A program made the translations under genes and the position numbers. Positions 8,768-18,660 of a stretch of DNA of 64,000 nt are shown here, in pieces; the first letter of the stretch is position 1, and the number at the start of each line of letters is the position of its first letter. The stretch comes from Puia sp. GTDB taxonomy: Bacteria; Bacteroidota; Bacteroidia; Chitinophagales; Chitinophagaceae. The DNA lies in the NCBI GenBank assembly GCA_031292515.1, contig JARLGZ010000068.1, positions 1-64,000 of the forward strand. The letters run 5' to 3'. The notes below the pieces were generated by a model. It did no database searches. It was not told the DNA's origin and was given only the letters and a program-made list of their open reading frames with translations.

Positions 8768-10315
8768 GTGAAACATCTTTTTCTCCTGGTGAGTATCGGA
8801 GGCCTTATGGCCAGCGTGTCGGCTGCCGGTCCTCTTCCCCGCATCGCCATTGCGGGTTTAGCGATAGAATCGAGCACCTTTTCGCCTGCCCTTACGGATG
8901 AAGAGGCCTTTCATGCAAAATACGGCGCCGATGTCTTCTCTCTTTACCCGTTTTTATCGCCTGATTCGTCGCTTCGCCGCCGGGCGGTATGGATCCCTGC
9001 GTTGATTGGACGTGCCCTGCCGGGAGGGACGGTGACGCGGGAAGCTTATGAATCACTGGTGCGTAAGACGCTGGAAGCGCTTGCAAAAAACGGCCCCTAT
9101 GACGGCCTCTATTTTGATATTCATGGCGCCATGAGTGTCGTGGGATTGGATGACCCCGAAGGAGACTTCCTTATGAGGATCCGGAAAGTGGTGGGGAAGT
9201 CGACGGTTATCTCCACTTCGATGGACCTGCACGGGAATGTGTCGTGGCGTCTCGCGGAAAACACGGACCTGATCACCTGTTACCGGATGGCGCCGCACGA
9301 GGACGCTATGGAGACGAAGGAACGGGCCGTAGAGAATCTCGTCTACAGGATCGAAAGCGGGAAAGGCAAGCCGGCATATAAGGCGTGGATTCCCATACCT
9401 GTCCTGCTGCCGGGTGAGAAGACGAGTACCCGTATAGAGCCTGCAAAAAGCGTTTACAGAGCCGTGGCGCCTGCCTCCAGGCAAAAAGGGATCATCGACG
9501 CCGCTATTTGGGTCGGGTATGCCTGGGCCGACGAGCCGCGCAACCATGCCGTTGTCATGGTCACCGGTGATGACAAGGAAAAGGTCGCCCGCACCGCCGA
9601 GCAACTGGCCCGGAGTTTTTGGGACGCGCGATCGGGTTACGCCTTCGTGGCGCCTACCGAAAACCTGCCCGAGTGCCTGGATAGTGCGTTAAAGAGTCCG
9701 CTGCATCCCTTTTTCATCAGCGACATGGGGGACAATCCCACAGCCGGCGGCGCCGGAGATGTCACATGGACGTTGACGCAGATATTGGCCCGCCCCGAAT
9801 TCAAATCCGCCGGCGGTCCTTCTGTAATTTATGCTTCCATACCAGGCCCTGAACTGGTGGAAAAAGCGATACAGGCGGGAGTAGGCGGACAGGTCGATGG
9901 CTATGCGGGCGCCAAAGTGGATGCCCGGTATGCTCCGCCGGTGCATATAGCCGGAACCGTAGAGTCCATCGAATCCGGTGACAAAGACGCCGTTGTGGAA
10001 GTAGTTGTTCGCGTCGGAAGCGTGCACGTTATTATCACCCAAAAACGTAAGCCATATCATAAAGAGGTGGATTTCACACGGCTGGGTCTTTATCCCCGCA
10101 AAACAGACATCGTCTTCGTAAAGATCGGCTACCTGGAACCCGAGCTGTACGCCATGAGGGCCGCCTGGCTGATGGCACTCACACCCGGCGGCGTGGACCA
10201 GAACCTGGAACGTCTTCCCTACAAAAGAATTCAGCGGCCCATGTTCCCCCTGGATAAAAATATGGCCGAACCGGACCTGTCGGCAAAGTGGGTACCTTCT
10301 TCGGACCGGTTATAG
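8768..10315 (+). CDS. M81-family (MlrC-like) metallopeptidase, exported
   Basis: A 515-residue member of the M81 family, whose founding member MlrC hydrolyses linearised microcystin. GTG start at 8768 followed by a short Sec signal ending in SAAG. The N-terminal M81 domain holds the IAIAGLAIESSTFSP segment and probable zinc ligands in YFDIHGAMSV and STSMDLHGN (about residues 115-165). The C-terminal MlrC_C domain starts near residue 310 (ISDMGDNPTAGGAGD). Most family members have unknown substrates, so microcystin activity should not be assumed. It is transcribed alone; its 3' end overlaps, in another frame, a possible YCII-domain remnant. Confidence 0.9.
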   Translation: MKHLFLLVSIGGLMASVSAAGPLPRIAIAGLAIESSTFSPALTDEEAFHAKYGADVFSLYPFLSPDSSLRRRAVWIPALIGRALPGGTVTREAYESLVRKTLEALAKNGPYDGLYFDIHGAMSVVGLDDPEGDFLMRIRKVVGKSTVISTSMDLHGNVSWRLAENTDLITCYRMAPHEDAMETKERAVENLVYRIESGKGKPAYKAWIPIPVLLPGEKTSTRIEPAKSVYRAVAPASRQKGIIDAAIWVGYAWADEPRNHAVVMVTGDDKEKVARTAEQLARSFWDARSGYAFVAPTENLPECLDSALKSPLHPFFISDMGDNPTAGGAGDVTWTLTQILARPEFKSAGGPSVIYASIPGPELVEKAIQAGVGGQVDGYAGAKVDARYAPPVHIAGTVESIESGDKDAVVEVVVRVGSVHVIITQKRKPYHKEVDFTRLGLYPRKTDIVFVKIGYLEPELYAMRAAWLMALTPGGVDQNLERLPYKRIQRPMFPLDKNMAEPDLSAKWVPSSDRL

Positions 10316-10485
10316 AAAAGGGAGGGGGTATATCGGATGGGACAGACGTGCACGGGGTAGGGATATTCGATGCGGAACCGGAGGCAGTCAGGGAGATCAT
10401 GGATGAAGATCCCGGTGTCAGGCAAGGGGTCTTTGTATACGAGGTCCATCCATGCCGGGGTTTTCCGGGGGATAAGCTTCCTTGA
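10288..10485 (+). pseudogene. YCII-like domain protein, apparently 5'-truncated
   Basis: The frame from a GTG at 10288 reads SDGTDVHGVGIFDA, REIMDEDPGVRQGVFVYEVHP and ends at 10485. This pattern (a glycine-rich strand, then a helix with MxEDPxVxxG, then a YEVHP strand) is the C-terminal half of a YCII/DGPF-type domain, which is normally 90-120 residues. The expected N-terminal half is absent: upstream the frame runs into the M81 coding sequence and meets a stop at about 10255. It is either a remnant left by a deletion that joined it to the M81 3' end or, less likely, a very short functional protein. YCII proteins have no single known role. Confidence 0.5.
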
Positions 10486-10539
10486 AGAGATCCGTCTTCC
10501 TGTAAACCGGCGATGTCTCGTCAGGGAAGCGGAGAGGCG

Positions 10540-11181
10540 CTAAGACAGGGTTTTCGCGGTTTTCCTTTCCTCGAGATAAAAATGCCACAAAAGCATGGTG
10601 GCAAGGGTCCTGCAGGGCTTCCAGCGTTCGGTGAAAGCGACGATTTCTTCCCTGGTTGCCGTGAGCGGAATTTTTTTTATCTTTTTTAGCGCGTTCACCG
10701 CTGCAAGATCTCCCAAGGGGAATACATCGGGATGATGCAGGATAAAGATGAGGTAGATGTCTGCCGTCCAGTTGCCGATTCCCTTTATGGCTGTCAATCG
10801 TTGTCTGATAGTCCCGTCATCCAGACTTTCGAGCTCGGCGAGCGACAGTTGGCCGCTTACGATGGCTTGGGCCAGGTGCCGGACATAGCCTGTTTTTTGC
10901 CGGCTGAAATAGCAGGCCTTTAATTCCTCGTCTGTCAGCGGCAAAATGCCTTCCGGTGTTATTTCCCCCGTCTTCTCCTTCAACTTGTTCAATGCAGACA
11001 ACGCAGAAGCCAGTGAGACCTGCTGCTCCAGTATGATATGGACCAGGGTTTCAAAGGTATTGGGCCGCGACCAGAGGGGCGGATAGCCGTATTTCCGGAT
11101 GATGGCTTTAAGGTCCTTGTCGCGGGCGGCCAGTACATCGCAGAGAGTATGGAAGTTCGAATGATCGAATCGGGAAAACAT
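10540..11181 (-). CDS. AlkA-like DNA-3-methyladenine glycosylase (HhH-GPD)
   Basis: Base-excision-repair enzyme of 213 residues. The HhH motif LTAIKGIGNWTADIYLIF sits near residues 130-147, and the catalytic Asp is Asp158 in FPLGDLAAV, as in the AlkA branch of the HhH-GPD superfamily. The protein lacks the N-terminal TBP-like domain of E. coli AlkA, so it corresponds to the compact archaeal/Bacteroidota form. It removes alkylated purines such as 3-methyladenine from DNA. No iron-sulfur cysteine cluster is present, which argues against MutY or Nth. It follows the AraC-type regulator gene on the same strand with a 172-bp gap, so shared transcription is possible but unproven. Confidence 0.92.
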   Translation of the reverse strand: MFSRFDHSNFHTLCDVLAARDKDLKAIIRKYGYPPLWSRPNTFETLVHIILEQQVSLASALSALNKLKEKTGEITPEGILPLTDEELKACYFSRQKTGYVRHLAQAIVSGQLSLAELESLDDGTIRQRLTAIKGIGNWTADIYLIFILHHPDVFPLGDLAAVNALKKIKKIPLTATREEIVAFTERWKPCRTLATMLLWHFYLEERKTAKTLS

Positions 11182-11353
11182 CCGTCAAGATAGAACGAAT
11201 TCCCGATTTGGGGAGGAGGAATCCGCCCAGGATAAGGCATCGCATCGGATTGCGTTGCCTGCCGGCAAAGAGATCAGGTTTGCCGATCCGGGAGAGATTA
11301 TCAGATACCTGTCCCAAACAAAGAAGGGAAGCGATAAAAGAGGCCCTGAAGTA

Positions 11354-12286
11354 TTACAGGTCTTTTTGAGACGGCCGGTTTGCCGGCGGGTCTTCGACTG
11401 GTATATAGATCTCTGTCAGGAGCCTGGAGGCTTCGGTGGTTCGCCGGTTGTTCAGGTAGACTTCGAAAGGATAGTTGTCCCGCAGTCTCATCCCGCCGGT
11501 CGGATGCCAGGACCGGTAGATACGGTTCCAGGTCTGCCACAAGGTATCATAAGGTCCTCTGTGCCGGAAGACGGCCCATGTCCCTTGTTCTATGGTGCCG
11601 GCGATTACAGGTCGCTTTATGACCGGGGCTATCGAATCGGGGATCACGGCGCACGCATCGAAACCGCAATCTTTTGCGGTCAGCAGATCGAAATCTCTCA
11701 ATATGCCCAGGCGCATACTCACTTTTTCCAGGATATGCTGTCTTTCCAGGTAGCGGTGCAGGGTATCGAATGCCTGTCCCGCGATCGCCGTGAAATCCTC
11801 GTTTGCAGGTACCCGGTTCCGTATGGTAAGCATGCTGAGGGTGGGCAGATTCCGGAAATCTGCTACCGGAGCATCTGTGTCAGCCGTCTGGTTTTCCTTT
11901 CTCTTTTGGGCATATACCTTCTTCCCGGATCCGCGGAACTTTGAAGGCAATATGCCAAACGAATATTTGAATACCTGTATAAAGGAAGAAGATGTTTTGT
12001 AGCCCGACCGGGCGGCGGTCTCCGCGACACTCATCCCGTTTTCGATCAGGAGAGCGGCCCTTGCCATCCTTGTCCGGGTGGTATAGTCGCCTATCGTCTC
12101 TCCGACGAAGGCGGTAAATATCCGGTGGAAATGAAAAGGCGAGAAATGGGCCTGCCTGGCAATATCCGTGATTGTCAACCGGGTCTCTGCATGGTCCCGG
12201 ATATAGCGCATGGCGAGGTTGATCCTTTTGCGGTAGTCCATTTCGGTCTCCAGACGATTCGGGCCGGCACCGTTCAGGCTTCTCAT
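11354..12286 (-). CDS. AraC-family regulator with GyrI-like effector-binding domain
   Basis: A 310-residue regulator with two AraC helix-turn-helix motifs at the N-terminus (INLAMRYIRDHAETRLTITDIA; FHFHRIFTAFVGETIGDY; about residues 20-120). A GyrI/SOUL-like small-molecule-binding domain follows (about 155-310), starting at LSMLTIRNRVPA and containing GTWAVFRHRGPYD. This Rob/SoxS-like arrangement is typical of regulators sensing amphipathic or toxic compounds. The ATG at 12286 is preferred over one at 12340, whose extra 18 residues look unrelated to the family. It may regulate the divergent hydrolase at 12444 or the AlkA gene downstream; neither is demonstrated. Confidence 0.9.
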   Translation of the reverse strand: MRSLNGAGPNRLETEMDYRKRINLAMRYIRDHAETRLTITDIARQAHFSPFHFHRIFTAFVGETIGDYTTRTRMARAALLIENGMSVAETAARSGYKTSSSFIQVFKYSFGILPSKFRGSGKKVYAQKRKENQTADTDAPVADFRNLPTLSMLTIRNRVPANEDFTAIAGQAFDTLHRYLERQHILEKVSMRLGILRDFDLLTAKDCGFDACAVIPDSIAPVIKRPVIAGTIEQGTWAVFRHRGPYDTLWQTWNRIYRSWHPTGGMRLRDNYPFEVYLNNRRTTEASRLLTEIYIPVEDPPANRPSQKDL

Positions 12287-12443
12287 AGTGGCAATATAGG
12301 CAAATAATCGATTTTTCCGAAGCGGGCGGGAATATCGCAATCTTGCTAACTTCCTTCCGGCTCTTCCGTGAAGTTCGTTTTATCGATAGTTTTACCGGAA
12401 ATGGCTGACTTTTTACTATAAACGGCAAATGTATAAACGACAA

Positions 12444-13460
12444 ATGATGAAAATACTCATTATTATACTGGCCTTGTTTGGCGGCTTTGAAAGGGGAGAG
12501 GCCCAGACGGGCTTTACGAACCGGGATTTTGCGGACAGCAGCCGGTCGAATTGGTTGGGTACGGGGCCGAGGCCCATCCGGTCGGTGATTTGGTATCCTG
12601 CCGGCAAAGGAGGGAAAGTCGACACGATTCGCGACCTCACACAATTTTCGACCCCTCTTACCGTATTCCGGGATGCACCGTTGCCGGCTGGTAAGAGGAG
12701 ATACCCGCTCATCCTGATCTCCCACGGATCGCGGGGAAATGCCCTCCGGATGAGCTGGCTGGCGGAGTACCTGGCATCGAAGGGGTTTATCGCAGTGGCC
12801 GTCAGCCATAACGGAACGGACGAAGAAGAACGGAATACGGATGGCATGGGCTTATCCGATTTCTGTATATGGGAGCGTCCCAGGGATCTTTCCGCCGTCC
12901 TGGACAAGATGCTGAAAGACCCTTCGTTTTCGGATAAAATCGACACCGGCCGGATTGCGGTAGCCGGGTTCTCATTGGGCGGAGCAACGGCCATCTGGGT
13001 GGCTGGCGCTATTTTCGACAGGGACCGGCTGGCAAAAATGGAACCCGATATTCCACCGATGCTCAGGGATGCGATAAAAAGGCTTGTTGAGCTGTCCTCC
13101 CATGATCCGATCGTTCAAAAATCGCTTACACATAGGGGAGACTCTTTTAAGGACCGGCGTATCAAGGCGGTATTTGCGCTCGCTCCCGCCATCGGGCAGG
13201 GTTTTGAACGGAAAGGCCTGGGAAGTATTACGGTTCCGGTACAGATCGTCGTCGGCGACGCCGACCTGGTGGCTCCCCTGGCAAGGAACGCGCGATACTA
13301 TACGGAAAATATCCCGACGGCGAAGCCGCTCATCATCCTCTCCGGTGAGCGTGGACACTATCTTCAACCGGACACGGCGCACCGCTACCCGGCGGAGTTG
13401 GAAGAAGTCGGCGGGATTGCCTTTCGATTCTTTACAGAGGTATTTGCGGCCCGAAAATAG
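12444..13460 (+). CDS. Exported alpha/beta hydrolase (dienelactone/PAF-acetylhydrolase-like)
   Basis: A 338-residue secreted serine hydrolase. The start at 12444 gives a compact signal peptide ending in GEAQ. The fold markers are the oxyanion-hole region LILISHGSRGN, the nucleophile elbow GFSLGG, a probable catalytic Asp in VVGDADLVAP, and a His in ERGHYLQPD near the C-terminus. The sequence resembles predicted dienelactone hydrolases and PAF-acetylhydrolase-like proteins; the substrate cannot be told. A long helical insertion between nucleophile and acid (about residues 195-240) forms a lid. It diverges from the AraC/GyrI-like regulator gene across 157 bp, a spacing that fits local regulation. 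Confidence 0.85.
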   Translation: MMKILIIILALFGGFERGEAQTGFTNRDFADSSRSNWLGTGPRPIRSVIWYPAGKGGKVDTIRDLTQFSTPLTVFRDAPLPAGKRRYPLILISHGSRGNALRMSWLAEYLASKGFIAVAVSHNGTDEEERNTDGMGLSDFCIWERPRDLSAVLDKMLKDPSFSDKIDTGRIAVAGFSLGGATAIWVAGAIFDRDRLAKMEPDIPPMLRDAIKRLVELSSHDPIVQKSLTHRGDSFKDRRIKAVFALAPAIGQGFERKGLGSITVPVQIVVGDADLVAPLARNARYYTENIPTAKPLIILSGERGHYLQPDTAHRYPAELEEVGGIAFRFFTEVFAARK

Positions 13461-13669
13461 TTATTTGAGCGAAGAGGTGGGCTGCTGTGAATAGTGATCG
13501 TTTACGAATATAGATGACCCGGTTTGCCGGATGGCCTTGTTTGCCGGGAATATGACTGCAATCCAGCTGATTCCGTTCCGGATGAAATAGTACCAGGTTA
13601 ATGCGCGACGATGGGATATGAACAGGCAGGCGCGGTCTCTTCCGCGCGGCGACGATACAGATTTTTGCG

Positions 13670-13677
13670 TAGTTTTG
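13670..13677 (+). promoter_or_regulatory. Putative -7 element for the GH29 gene
   Basis: TAGTTTTG matches TAnnTTTG and lies 57 bp before the GH29 ATG, in a 274-bp spacer that holds no ORF. Confidence 0.4.
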
Positions 13678-13734
13678 GCGGCCCGGCAGGCCTCGGGGCC
13701 AGCCGTTTCTATTTGTCGTTGCTAATAATGTAAA

Positions 13735-15438
13735 ATGAAGAAATTAAGCAAGCTCCTATCTTTTGTCATCTCTTTTGTCATCGTCTCTGCGGTCTTATTT
13801 CCAAACGATGTGATCTCGCAACGGCGGCTCGCCGAACCCTCGCCGAATCAATTCAGGTGGCAGGAACAGGACCGCATCATGTTTATCCATTTCGGCATGG
13901 CTACCTGGCAGGGCAGGGAGTATGATAATTTCTCCACGGACCTGAAGAGGGTCAACCCGGCAAAGCTCAACACGGACCAATGGTGCCGGGCTGCAAAATC
14001 CTGGGGCGCCAAACAGATCATTTTTGTGGCCAAGCATGTCGGCGGGTTCTGCTGGTGGCCTACCACGAGTACGGACTACAATGTGTCTAATATCGCCTGG
14101 AAGAATGGCGGGGGGGATGTGTTTAAAGAGCTTTCGGCTTCCTGTAAAAAATACGGTCTGGGTCTCGGGGTCTATATCTATCCGGGAGATGACAGATGGG
14201 GTGCCGGTCTGGGGAGTGGCGGGAAAACCAACGATCCTTCCAAACAGGAAGCTTATAATAAGGTATATCGCCAGCAGGTGACGGAAGTGTTGACGAGATA
14301 TGGGAAAATGCAGGAAGTCTGGTTTGACGGCAGCTGTATAATCGACGTGGGCGATATCCTGGCGAAATATGCAAAGGAGGCGGTGATCTTCCAGGGACCG
14401 CAGGCTTCTATCCGCTGGTCGGGCAATGAAGCGGGGCAGGCTCCGTACCCGGCATGGAACTCATTGGACAGCGCGGATCTTTTGACGGGGGTGGCGACCT
14501 CTGTGCAGGGCAATCCTGACGGGAATGCCTGGGCTCCGTTGGAATGTGACGTCACTTTGTATAACCACAACTGGTTCTGGTCGGAGAATAATGAAAAGAA
14601 GCGCCGCAACTTGGGGGAACTGATGGAAATCTATTATAAATCGGCGGGGCGGGGAGCCATCATGCTGCTTAACGCCACGCCGGATACTTCGGGGCTGATT
14701 CCCGAAGGGGACATGAAGCGTTATGCGGAACTGGGTGCGGAGATCGACAGAAGGTTCTCGCGTCCGTTGGCAACGATCGTCAACAAGAAAGGGAGCGTTA
14801 TCGAACTGCCTCTTGGCAAACCGACTGCGATCAATCACATCGTCATTATGGAAGATTACCGCAGGGGTGAAAGGATAAGGGGATATAAAGTGGAAGGGTA
14901 TGTGAACGGCCGGTGGCAAAAATTGTCGGAAGGCTCTTCCATCGGGCGGAAGAAAATTGATTGGTTTGGAACGGTGGCCGTTTCGGGAATCCGTCTGCAA
15001 ATTACCAAGTCGGCAGGGGAGCCCCTGCTACGTTCCATTTCCCTCTATGACATAGACAATACCCCGGAACTGGAGCAAGTACGCGCCAGCAAGTCAGGGG
15101 AGTGGAAGTTTGCGGATACCTGGAGTGAACATTCGTTTACGATGGGGCGGGCCCCGATCGAGGTGGACCTGTCTCCATTCATTGACGAACCGGGACAATA
15201 TGAATTGAAATTCGAACAGGTGGGCGGAAAAGATTCGCTCAGGATCGAAGACGCCGAATTGTGGTATGACGGTGAAAAAGCATTGCCGGAATTTCTGACA
15301 CGGAAAGGGCAGGAGCTATACATCAACCGGACCGCACAGGTGACCCCTGAGACGACTATTCGTCTAAAAGTCGTTTGCAGTGCGGGGCCTGCTGCCGACA
15401 GCCGGGGGAACATCCTGGTAAGAAAGACGCCTCTTTGA
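13735..15438 (+). CDS. GH29 alpha-L-fucosidase with C-terminal beta domain
   Basis: Secreted fucosidase-family enzyme of 567 residues with a signal peptide ending near residue 28 (VISQ). The GH29 barrel runs to about residue 340. Family markers are the IMFIHFGMATWQG strand, the KHVGGFCWWPT active-site strand with its His, and Asp198 in EVWFDGS, the expected nucleophile. The C-terminal part (about 345-567) is a beta-sandwich with galactose-binding-like features (IVIMEDYRRGERIRGYKVEG). The enzyme should release alpha-linked L-fucose from glycans. It is monocistronic, with its own promoter-like box. Whether it works with the GH20 enzyme 5 kb away is an inference from shared glycan context only. 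Confidence 0.93.
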   Translation: MKKLSKLLSFVISFVIVSAVLFPNDVISQRRLAEPSPNQFRWQEQDRIMFIHFGMATWQGREYDNFSTDLKRVNPAKLNTDQWCRAAKSWGAKQIIFVAKHVGGFCWWPTTSTDYNVSNIAWKNGGGDVFKELSASCKKYGLGLGVYIYPGDDRWGAGLGSGGKTNDPSKQEAYNKVYRQQVTEVLTRYGKMQEVWFDGSCIIDVGDILAKYAKEAVIFQGPQASIRWSGNEAGQAPYPAWNSLDSADLLTGVATSVQGNPDGNAWAPLECDVTLYNHNWFWSENNEKKRRNLGELMEIYYKSAGRGAIMLLNATPDTSGLIPEGDMKRYAELGAEIDRRFSRPLATIVNKKGSVIELPLGKPTAINHIVIMEDYRRGERIRGYKVEGYVNGRWQKLSEGSSIGRKKIDWFGTVAVSGIRLQITKSAGEPLLRSISLYDIDNTPELEQVRASKSGEWKFADTWSEHSFTMGRAPIEVDLSPFIDEPGQYELKFEQVGGKDSLRIEDAELWYDGEKALPEFLTRKGQELYINRTAQVTPETTIRLKVVCSAGPAADSRGNILVRKTPL

Positions 15439-15545
15439 ACAAGGCGGCGGGATAAAGCAGCGCAATCTAAAAAGTCACCGTCGGGTATAAACGTCAGGAA
15501 GCGGCCTTTTTGTTGTTTATGTCAAATTATTTGCGGAACTTAGTA

Positions 15546-15553
15546 TACGTTTG
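15546..15553 (+). promoter_or_regulatory. Putative -7 element for the sensor kinase gene
   Basis: TACGTTTG matches TAnnTTTG, 51 bp before the kinase ATG at 15605. A TTTG at 15530-15533 is too close to serve as a standard -33 box. Confidence 0.4.
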
Positions 15554-15604
15554 TTTTCCCTTTTGCCCCCTATTCGCTTGTTGAAACCGCAAAATCAATG
15601 AAGC

Positions 15605-18127
15605 ATGGTGCAGACATCGGCCTCCTTCGTCGACCCCGACTTCCGTCGTCTGTTTGAATCCCTTTCCGGGTTGTACCTGGTCCTGTCTCCGTCTCTGCAT
15701 ATCATAGCTGTGACGGATGCTTATCTTGCCGCTACCCTGACGCGCCGCTCCGAGATCATGGGTCGTTCTATTTTTGACGTGTTTCCCGATAACCCTGAGG
15801 ATCCCGCTGCTTCGGGGGTGAGGAACCTGCATGCGTCTCTTCAAAGGGTAGTATATACGAAGATGCCCGATGCGATGGCGGTTCAGAAATATGATATTCC
15901 CCGGCCGGATGGCAGCGGTTTTGAAGAAAAGTATTGGAGCCCGCTGAATTCGCCGGTTTTCGGTGCTGACAACGAACTTGCCTGTGTCCTGCACCGGGTG
16001 GAGGATGTGACGGAATTTATGCGGCTCAAGCAGAAAGGCAGCGAACAGGAACAACTCACCGAGGAACTGAAGACCCGGGCTGACCGGATGGAGAACGAAA
16101 TCTTCCTGCGAGCCCAGCAGATCCAGGAGGCCAACCGGGAATTGCGCGAGGCTGAACGCCTGAAGGACGAATTCATAGCGGCCGTCTCCCATGAACTGCG
16201 GACCCCCCTGGCCCTTATCCTGGCGCCGCTCGAATCCATATTAAAGGAAGGCTCGCTCAGCGACAACCAGCAGGAAGGGTTAAAAGTCATCCATAACAAC
16301 GCCATCCGCCTTTTGCAACTGGTGAATTCACTGCTGGACCACTCCAGGTTGCAGGCAAAGGAAATGGTTGTCCGCCGGGAAGCGACGGATGTCTCCCTGT
16401 TGACCGGCTCTCTATTTTCGGATTTCCTCCCCCGCTTCCGGCGAAAAGGCATTCGCGGCAGGCTCTCGCGGGACTCTGCGCCCGTTTATGCGCATATCGA
16501 CCGCTATCTATACGAGCGGATTCTTTTCAACCTGTTGTCCAACGCCGTGAAATTTACGGATGCCGGCGGCGAGATCACCGTGCTGCTTCGCCAGGAAGGA
16601 ATGCTCATCGTGTTGCAGGTGGAGGATACCGGTGTAGGGATCACGGCTGAAGACCAAAAACGTCTCTTTCAGCGCTTCCGGCAAATCGACCCCTCCTTCA
16701 CCCGGCGTTACGAGGGGACCGGGTTGGGGCTGGCCCTGGTCAAGGATTTCGCCGCGCTCATGGGTGGCACGGTGACTGTTGAAAGTGAGCCGGGGGCAGG
16801 ATCCGTATTTACGGTCACGATAGAGGCGGCGCCCGCGGTTTCTGCCGGGGCCGGCATCCTGCTCTCTGATGCTGCGCTCACCCCTGCCGAAGATCTCCTC
16901 TCTGAAGATAAAATAGCCTGGGACCTGGAGGATGCGCCAAAAGTGCTCATCGCCGAAGACAACCGCGACCTGGCTTCCTATACGGCGGGTATGTTAAAGA
17001 CATTTTGTTCGGTGCGGTCCGTCAGGGACGGCGAATCGGCGCTTGTCATGGCCCGGGAATGGCAGCCGGACCTGATCCTGTCGGATGTGATGATGCCCGG
17101 AAGGGATGGCTATAGCGTATGCAAAGCGTTGAAATCAGATCCCCTGCTCTCAAGGATCCCCGTGGTCCTGCTAACGGCCCTCACCGACCGGGAATCGTTG
17201 CTGAAAGGTTGGAATGCCGGCGCGGACGAATACCTTTTCAAGCCTTTTCATCCGGAGGAACTGCTTACCCGGATCAAAACGCTGCTGTCCAATACCCGGC
17301 GGCGTAATGAACTGGACAGGATGCGTGATCAACTCAATATCGAGCTGGAGCAGAAGGTCCGGGAGAGAACGGAGCAACTGGCCGGCTATGCGTACCGGCT
17401 GAACCGGCAGGTAGCCGAACTGGAACAGTTCACTTATATCGCCTCCCATGACCTGCAGGAGCCATTGCGGACGCTGCTGGGTTTTGTCGGTCTGTTGCAG
17501 TCAAAATATAAACAGGTATTTGATCAGAAGGCCCTGCAATACATGCAGTTTATCGCCGAAGCCACTTCCCGCATGCAAACCCTGATCACCGACCTGCTCG
17601 AGTATTCCCGGATTGGCCGCGGCAATAAGCGGTTGCTCACGGATTGCAACCACATCTTGAAAATGGCGGTAGCCGATCTGGGCGCGCAGATCCGGAACAG
17701 CGGGGCCGTCATCGAATGCAGTGAGCTTCCTTCATTGCACGTGTATGTGACCGAGTTCAGGCTTCTCCTGCAGAACCTGATCAGCAATGCCATCAAATTC
17801 AGGAAGAGCGGGGTTCCGCCACAGATACGGGTAGACGCGCAAAAAGAGGAGGACGGATGGACCTTTTGCGTGTCGGACAATGGCATCGGCATCGAGGCCA
17901 GGCACTTTGACCGCATCTTCCTGATTTTTCAGCGTCTCCATATGAAAGAGGACTTCGAAGGATCGGGGATCGGGCTGGCTTTCTGCAAAAAAATCGTTGA
18001 GCTGCATAAAGGGAAGATCTGGGTGGAGTCCGATCCGGGTGTGGGCAGCCGGTTTTGTTTTACGATCAAAGAAGAAAAAACGCATGACCATGAAGAAGAA
18101 ATTAAACTGCATCTTGCTGGTGGATGA
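15605..18127 (+). CDS. Hybrid sensor kinase with two kinase cores around a receiver (PAS-HK-REC-HK)
   Basis: An 840-residue soluble protein without membrane segments. Order: PAS domain (about 10-130); coiled coil; first HisKA with His196 in [10 protein letters not shown]; first HATPase (about 295-405, [10 protein letters not shown] and GTGLGLALV); receiver (about 440-555) with Asp494 in LSDVMMPG and Lys in LFKPFHPEE; a second coiled coil; second HisKA with His615 in [10 protein letters not shown]; and a second HATPase (about 715-825, DNGIGIEA and GSGIGLAFC). The second core resembles phytochrome-type kinases. Such a chain suggests phosphotransfer from the first kinase to Asp494, which then controls the second. 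The signal is unknown. The response regulator gene overlaps its 3' end by 44 bp. Confidence 0.93.
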   Translation: MVQTSASFVDPDFRRLFESLSGLYLVLSPSLHIIAVTDAYLAATLTRRSEIMGRSIFDVFPDNPEDPAASGVRNLHASLQRVVYTKMPDAMAVQKYDIPRPDGSGFEEKYWSPLNSPVFGADNELACVLHRVEDVTEFMRLKQKGSEQEQLTEELKTRADRMENEIFLRAQQIQEANRELREAERLKDEFIAAVSHELRTPLALILAPLESILKEGSLSDNQQEGLKVIHNNAIRLLQLVNSLLDHSRLQAKEMVVRREATDVSLLTGSLFSDFLPRFRRKGIRGRLSRDSAPVYAHIDRYLYERILFNLLSNAVKFTDAGGEITVLLRQEGMLIVLQVEDTGVGITAEDQKRLFQRFRQIDPSFTRRYEGTGLGLALVKDFAALMGGTVTVESEPGAGSVFTVTIEAAPAVSAGAGILLSDAALTPAEDLLSEDKIAWDLEDAPKVLIAEDNRDLASYTAGMLKTFCSVRSVRDGESALVMAREWQPDLILSDVMMPGRDGYSVCKALKSDPLLSRIPVVLLTALTDRESLLKGWNAGADEYLFKPFHPEELLTRIKTLLSNTRRRNELDRMRDQLNIELEQKVRERTEQLAGYAYRLNRQVAELEQFTYIASHDLQEPLRTLLGFVGLLQSKYKQVFDQKALQYMQFIAEATSRMQTLITDLLEYSRIGRGNKRLLTDCNHILKMAVADLGAQIRNSGAVIECSELPSLHVYVTEFRLLLQNLISNAIKFRKSGVPPQIRVDAQKEEDGWTFCVSDNGIGIEARHFDRIFLIFQRLHMKEDFEGSGIGLAFCKKIVELHKGKIWVESDPGVGSRFCFTIKEEKTHDHEEEIKLHLAGG

Positions 18128-18512
18128 CGACCGCGCGACGAATTTTCTCCACAGCGCCATCGTGGAAGACACTGGCTTAACCGACAGTATCGCTACGGCG
18201 GAAAGCGGTGACCGGGCGTTGGGTTATCTCGCGCTCTGCGAAGAAACCAGGGATACCGTTGCCGCAAGACCTATCCCGGAGCTCATTTTCCTGGACATCA
18301 ACATGCCCGGCATGAGCGGATGGGAATTCCTGCGGGAATACGATAAGCTGCTAAAGACGCAGGTGGATAAAAGCATCATGGTGATGCTGACGGCTTCTCC
18401 CAACCCGGATGATGAATCAATGGCAATGAGTTTTCCACTGGTAAAAGAATACAGGAGGAAACCTTTGACGACGGATATGCTGGAAGATATCGTCGGTCAG
18501 TATTTTCCATAA
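18084..18512 (+). CDS. Single-domain response regulator (CheY-like)
   Basis: A 142-residue receiver without an output domain. The acidic pair is in [10 protein letters not shown], the phospho-acceptor is Asp71 in [10 protein letters not shown], the switch Thr is in VMLTASPN and the Lys is in EYRRKPL. The Rcp1-like long loop between strands 2 and 3 ([17 protein letters not shown]) fits partners of phytochrome-type kinases. The ATG at 18084 (or 18090) lies inside the kinase gene, a 44-bp overlap that predicts translational coupling. It most likely takes phosphate from the second kinase core of the upstream protein. Its downstream target is not encoded nearby. Confidence 0.92.
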   Translation: MTMKKKLNCILLVDDDRATNFLHSAIVEDTGLTDSIATAESGDRALGYLALCEETRDTVAARPIPELIFLDINMPGMSGWEFLREYDKLLKTQVDKSIMVMLTASPNPDDESMAMSFPLVKEYRRKPLTTDMLEDIVGQYFP

Positions 18513-18634
18513 GGTCTTCCGGAAGGAAGTTATAATAGTTCCCGGGAGTTTATTTTTTTGAAATTTTCATCCCGGCGGGTGAAATTGTCAATTCTTCGGG
18601 TGGTGCAGTCATTGTCCTGCAACCACGGGTGTCA

Positions 18635-18657
18635 TAGGTTTGCTTCTTAAAAGCAAA
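18635..18657 (+). promoter_or_regulatory. Promoter with overlapping dyad before the spondin-like gene
   Basis: TAGGTTTG at 18635-18642 matches TAnnTTTG and is preceded by TTG at 18612-18614 with a 20-bp spacer, the expected -33 distance. A dyad, TTTGCTT (18639-18645) and AAGCAAA (18651-18657), overlaps the box and start point; it could be an operator or a 5' leader hairpin. Confidence 0.55.
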
Positions 18658-18660
18658 TTT

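Noticed and set aside
11880-12809. 309-codon minus-strand frame across the AraC gene and hydrolase
   Set aside because: It overlaps two supported genes in wrong frames and has an arginine/proline-rich composition.
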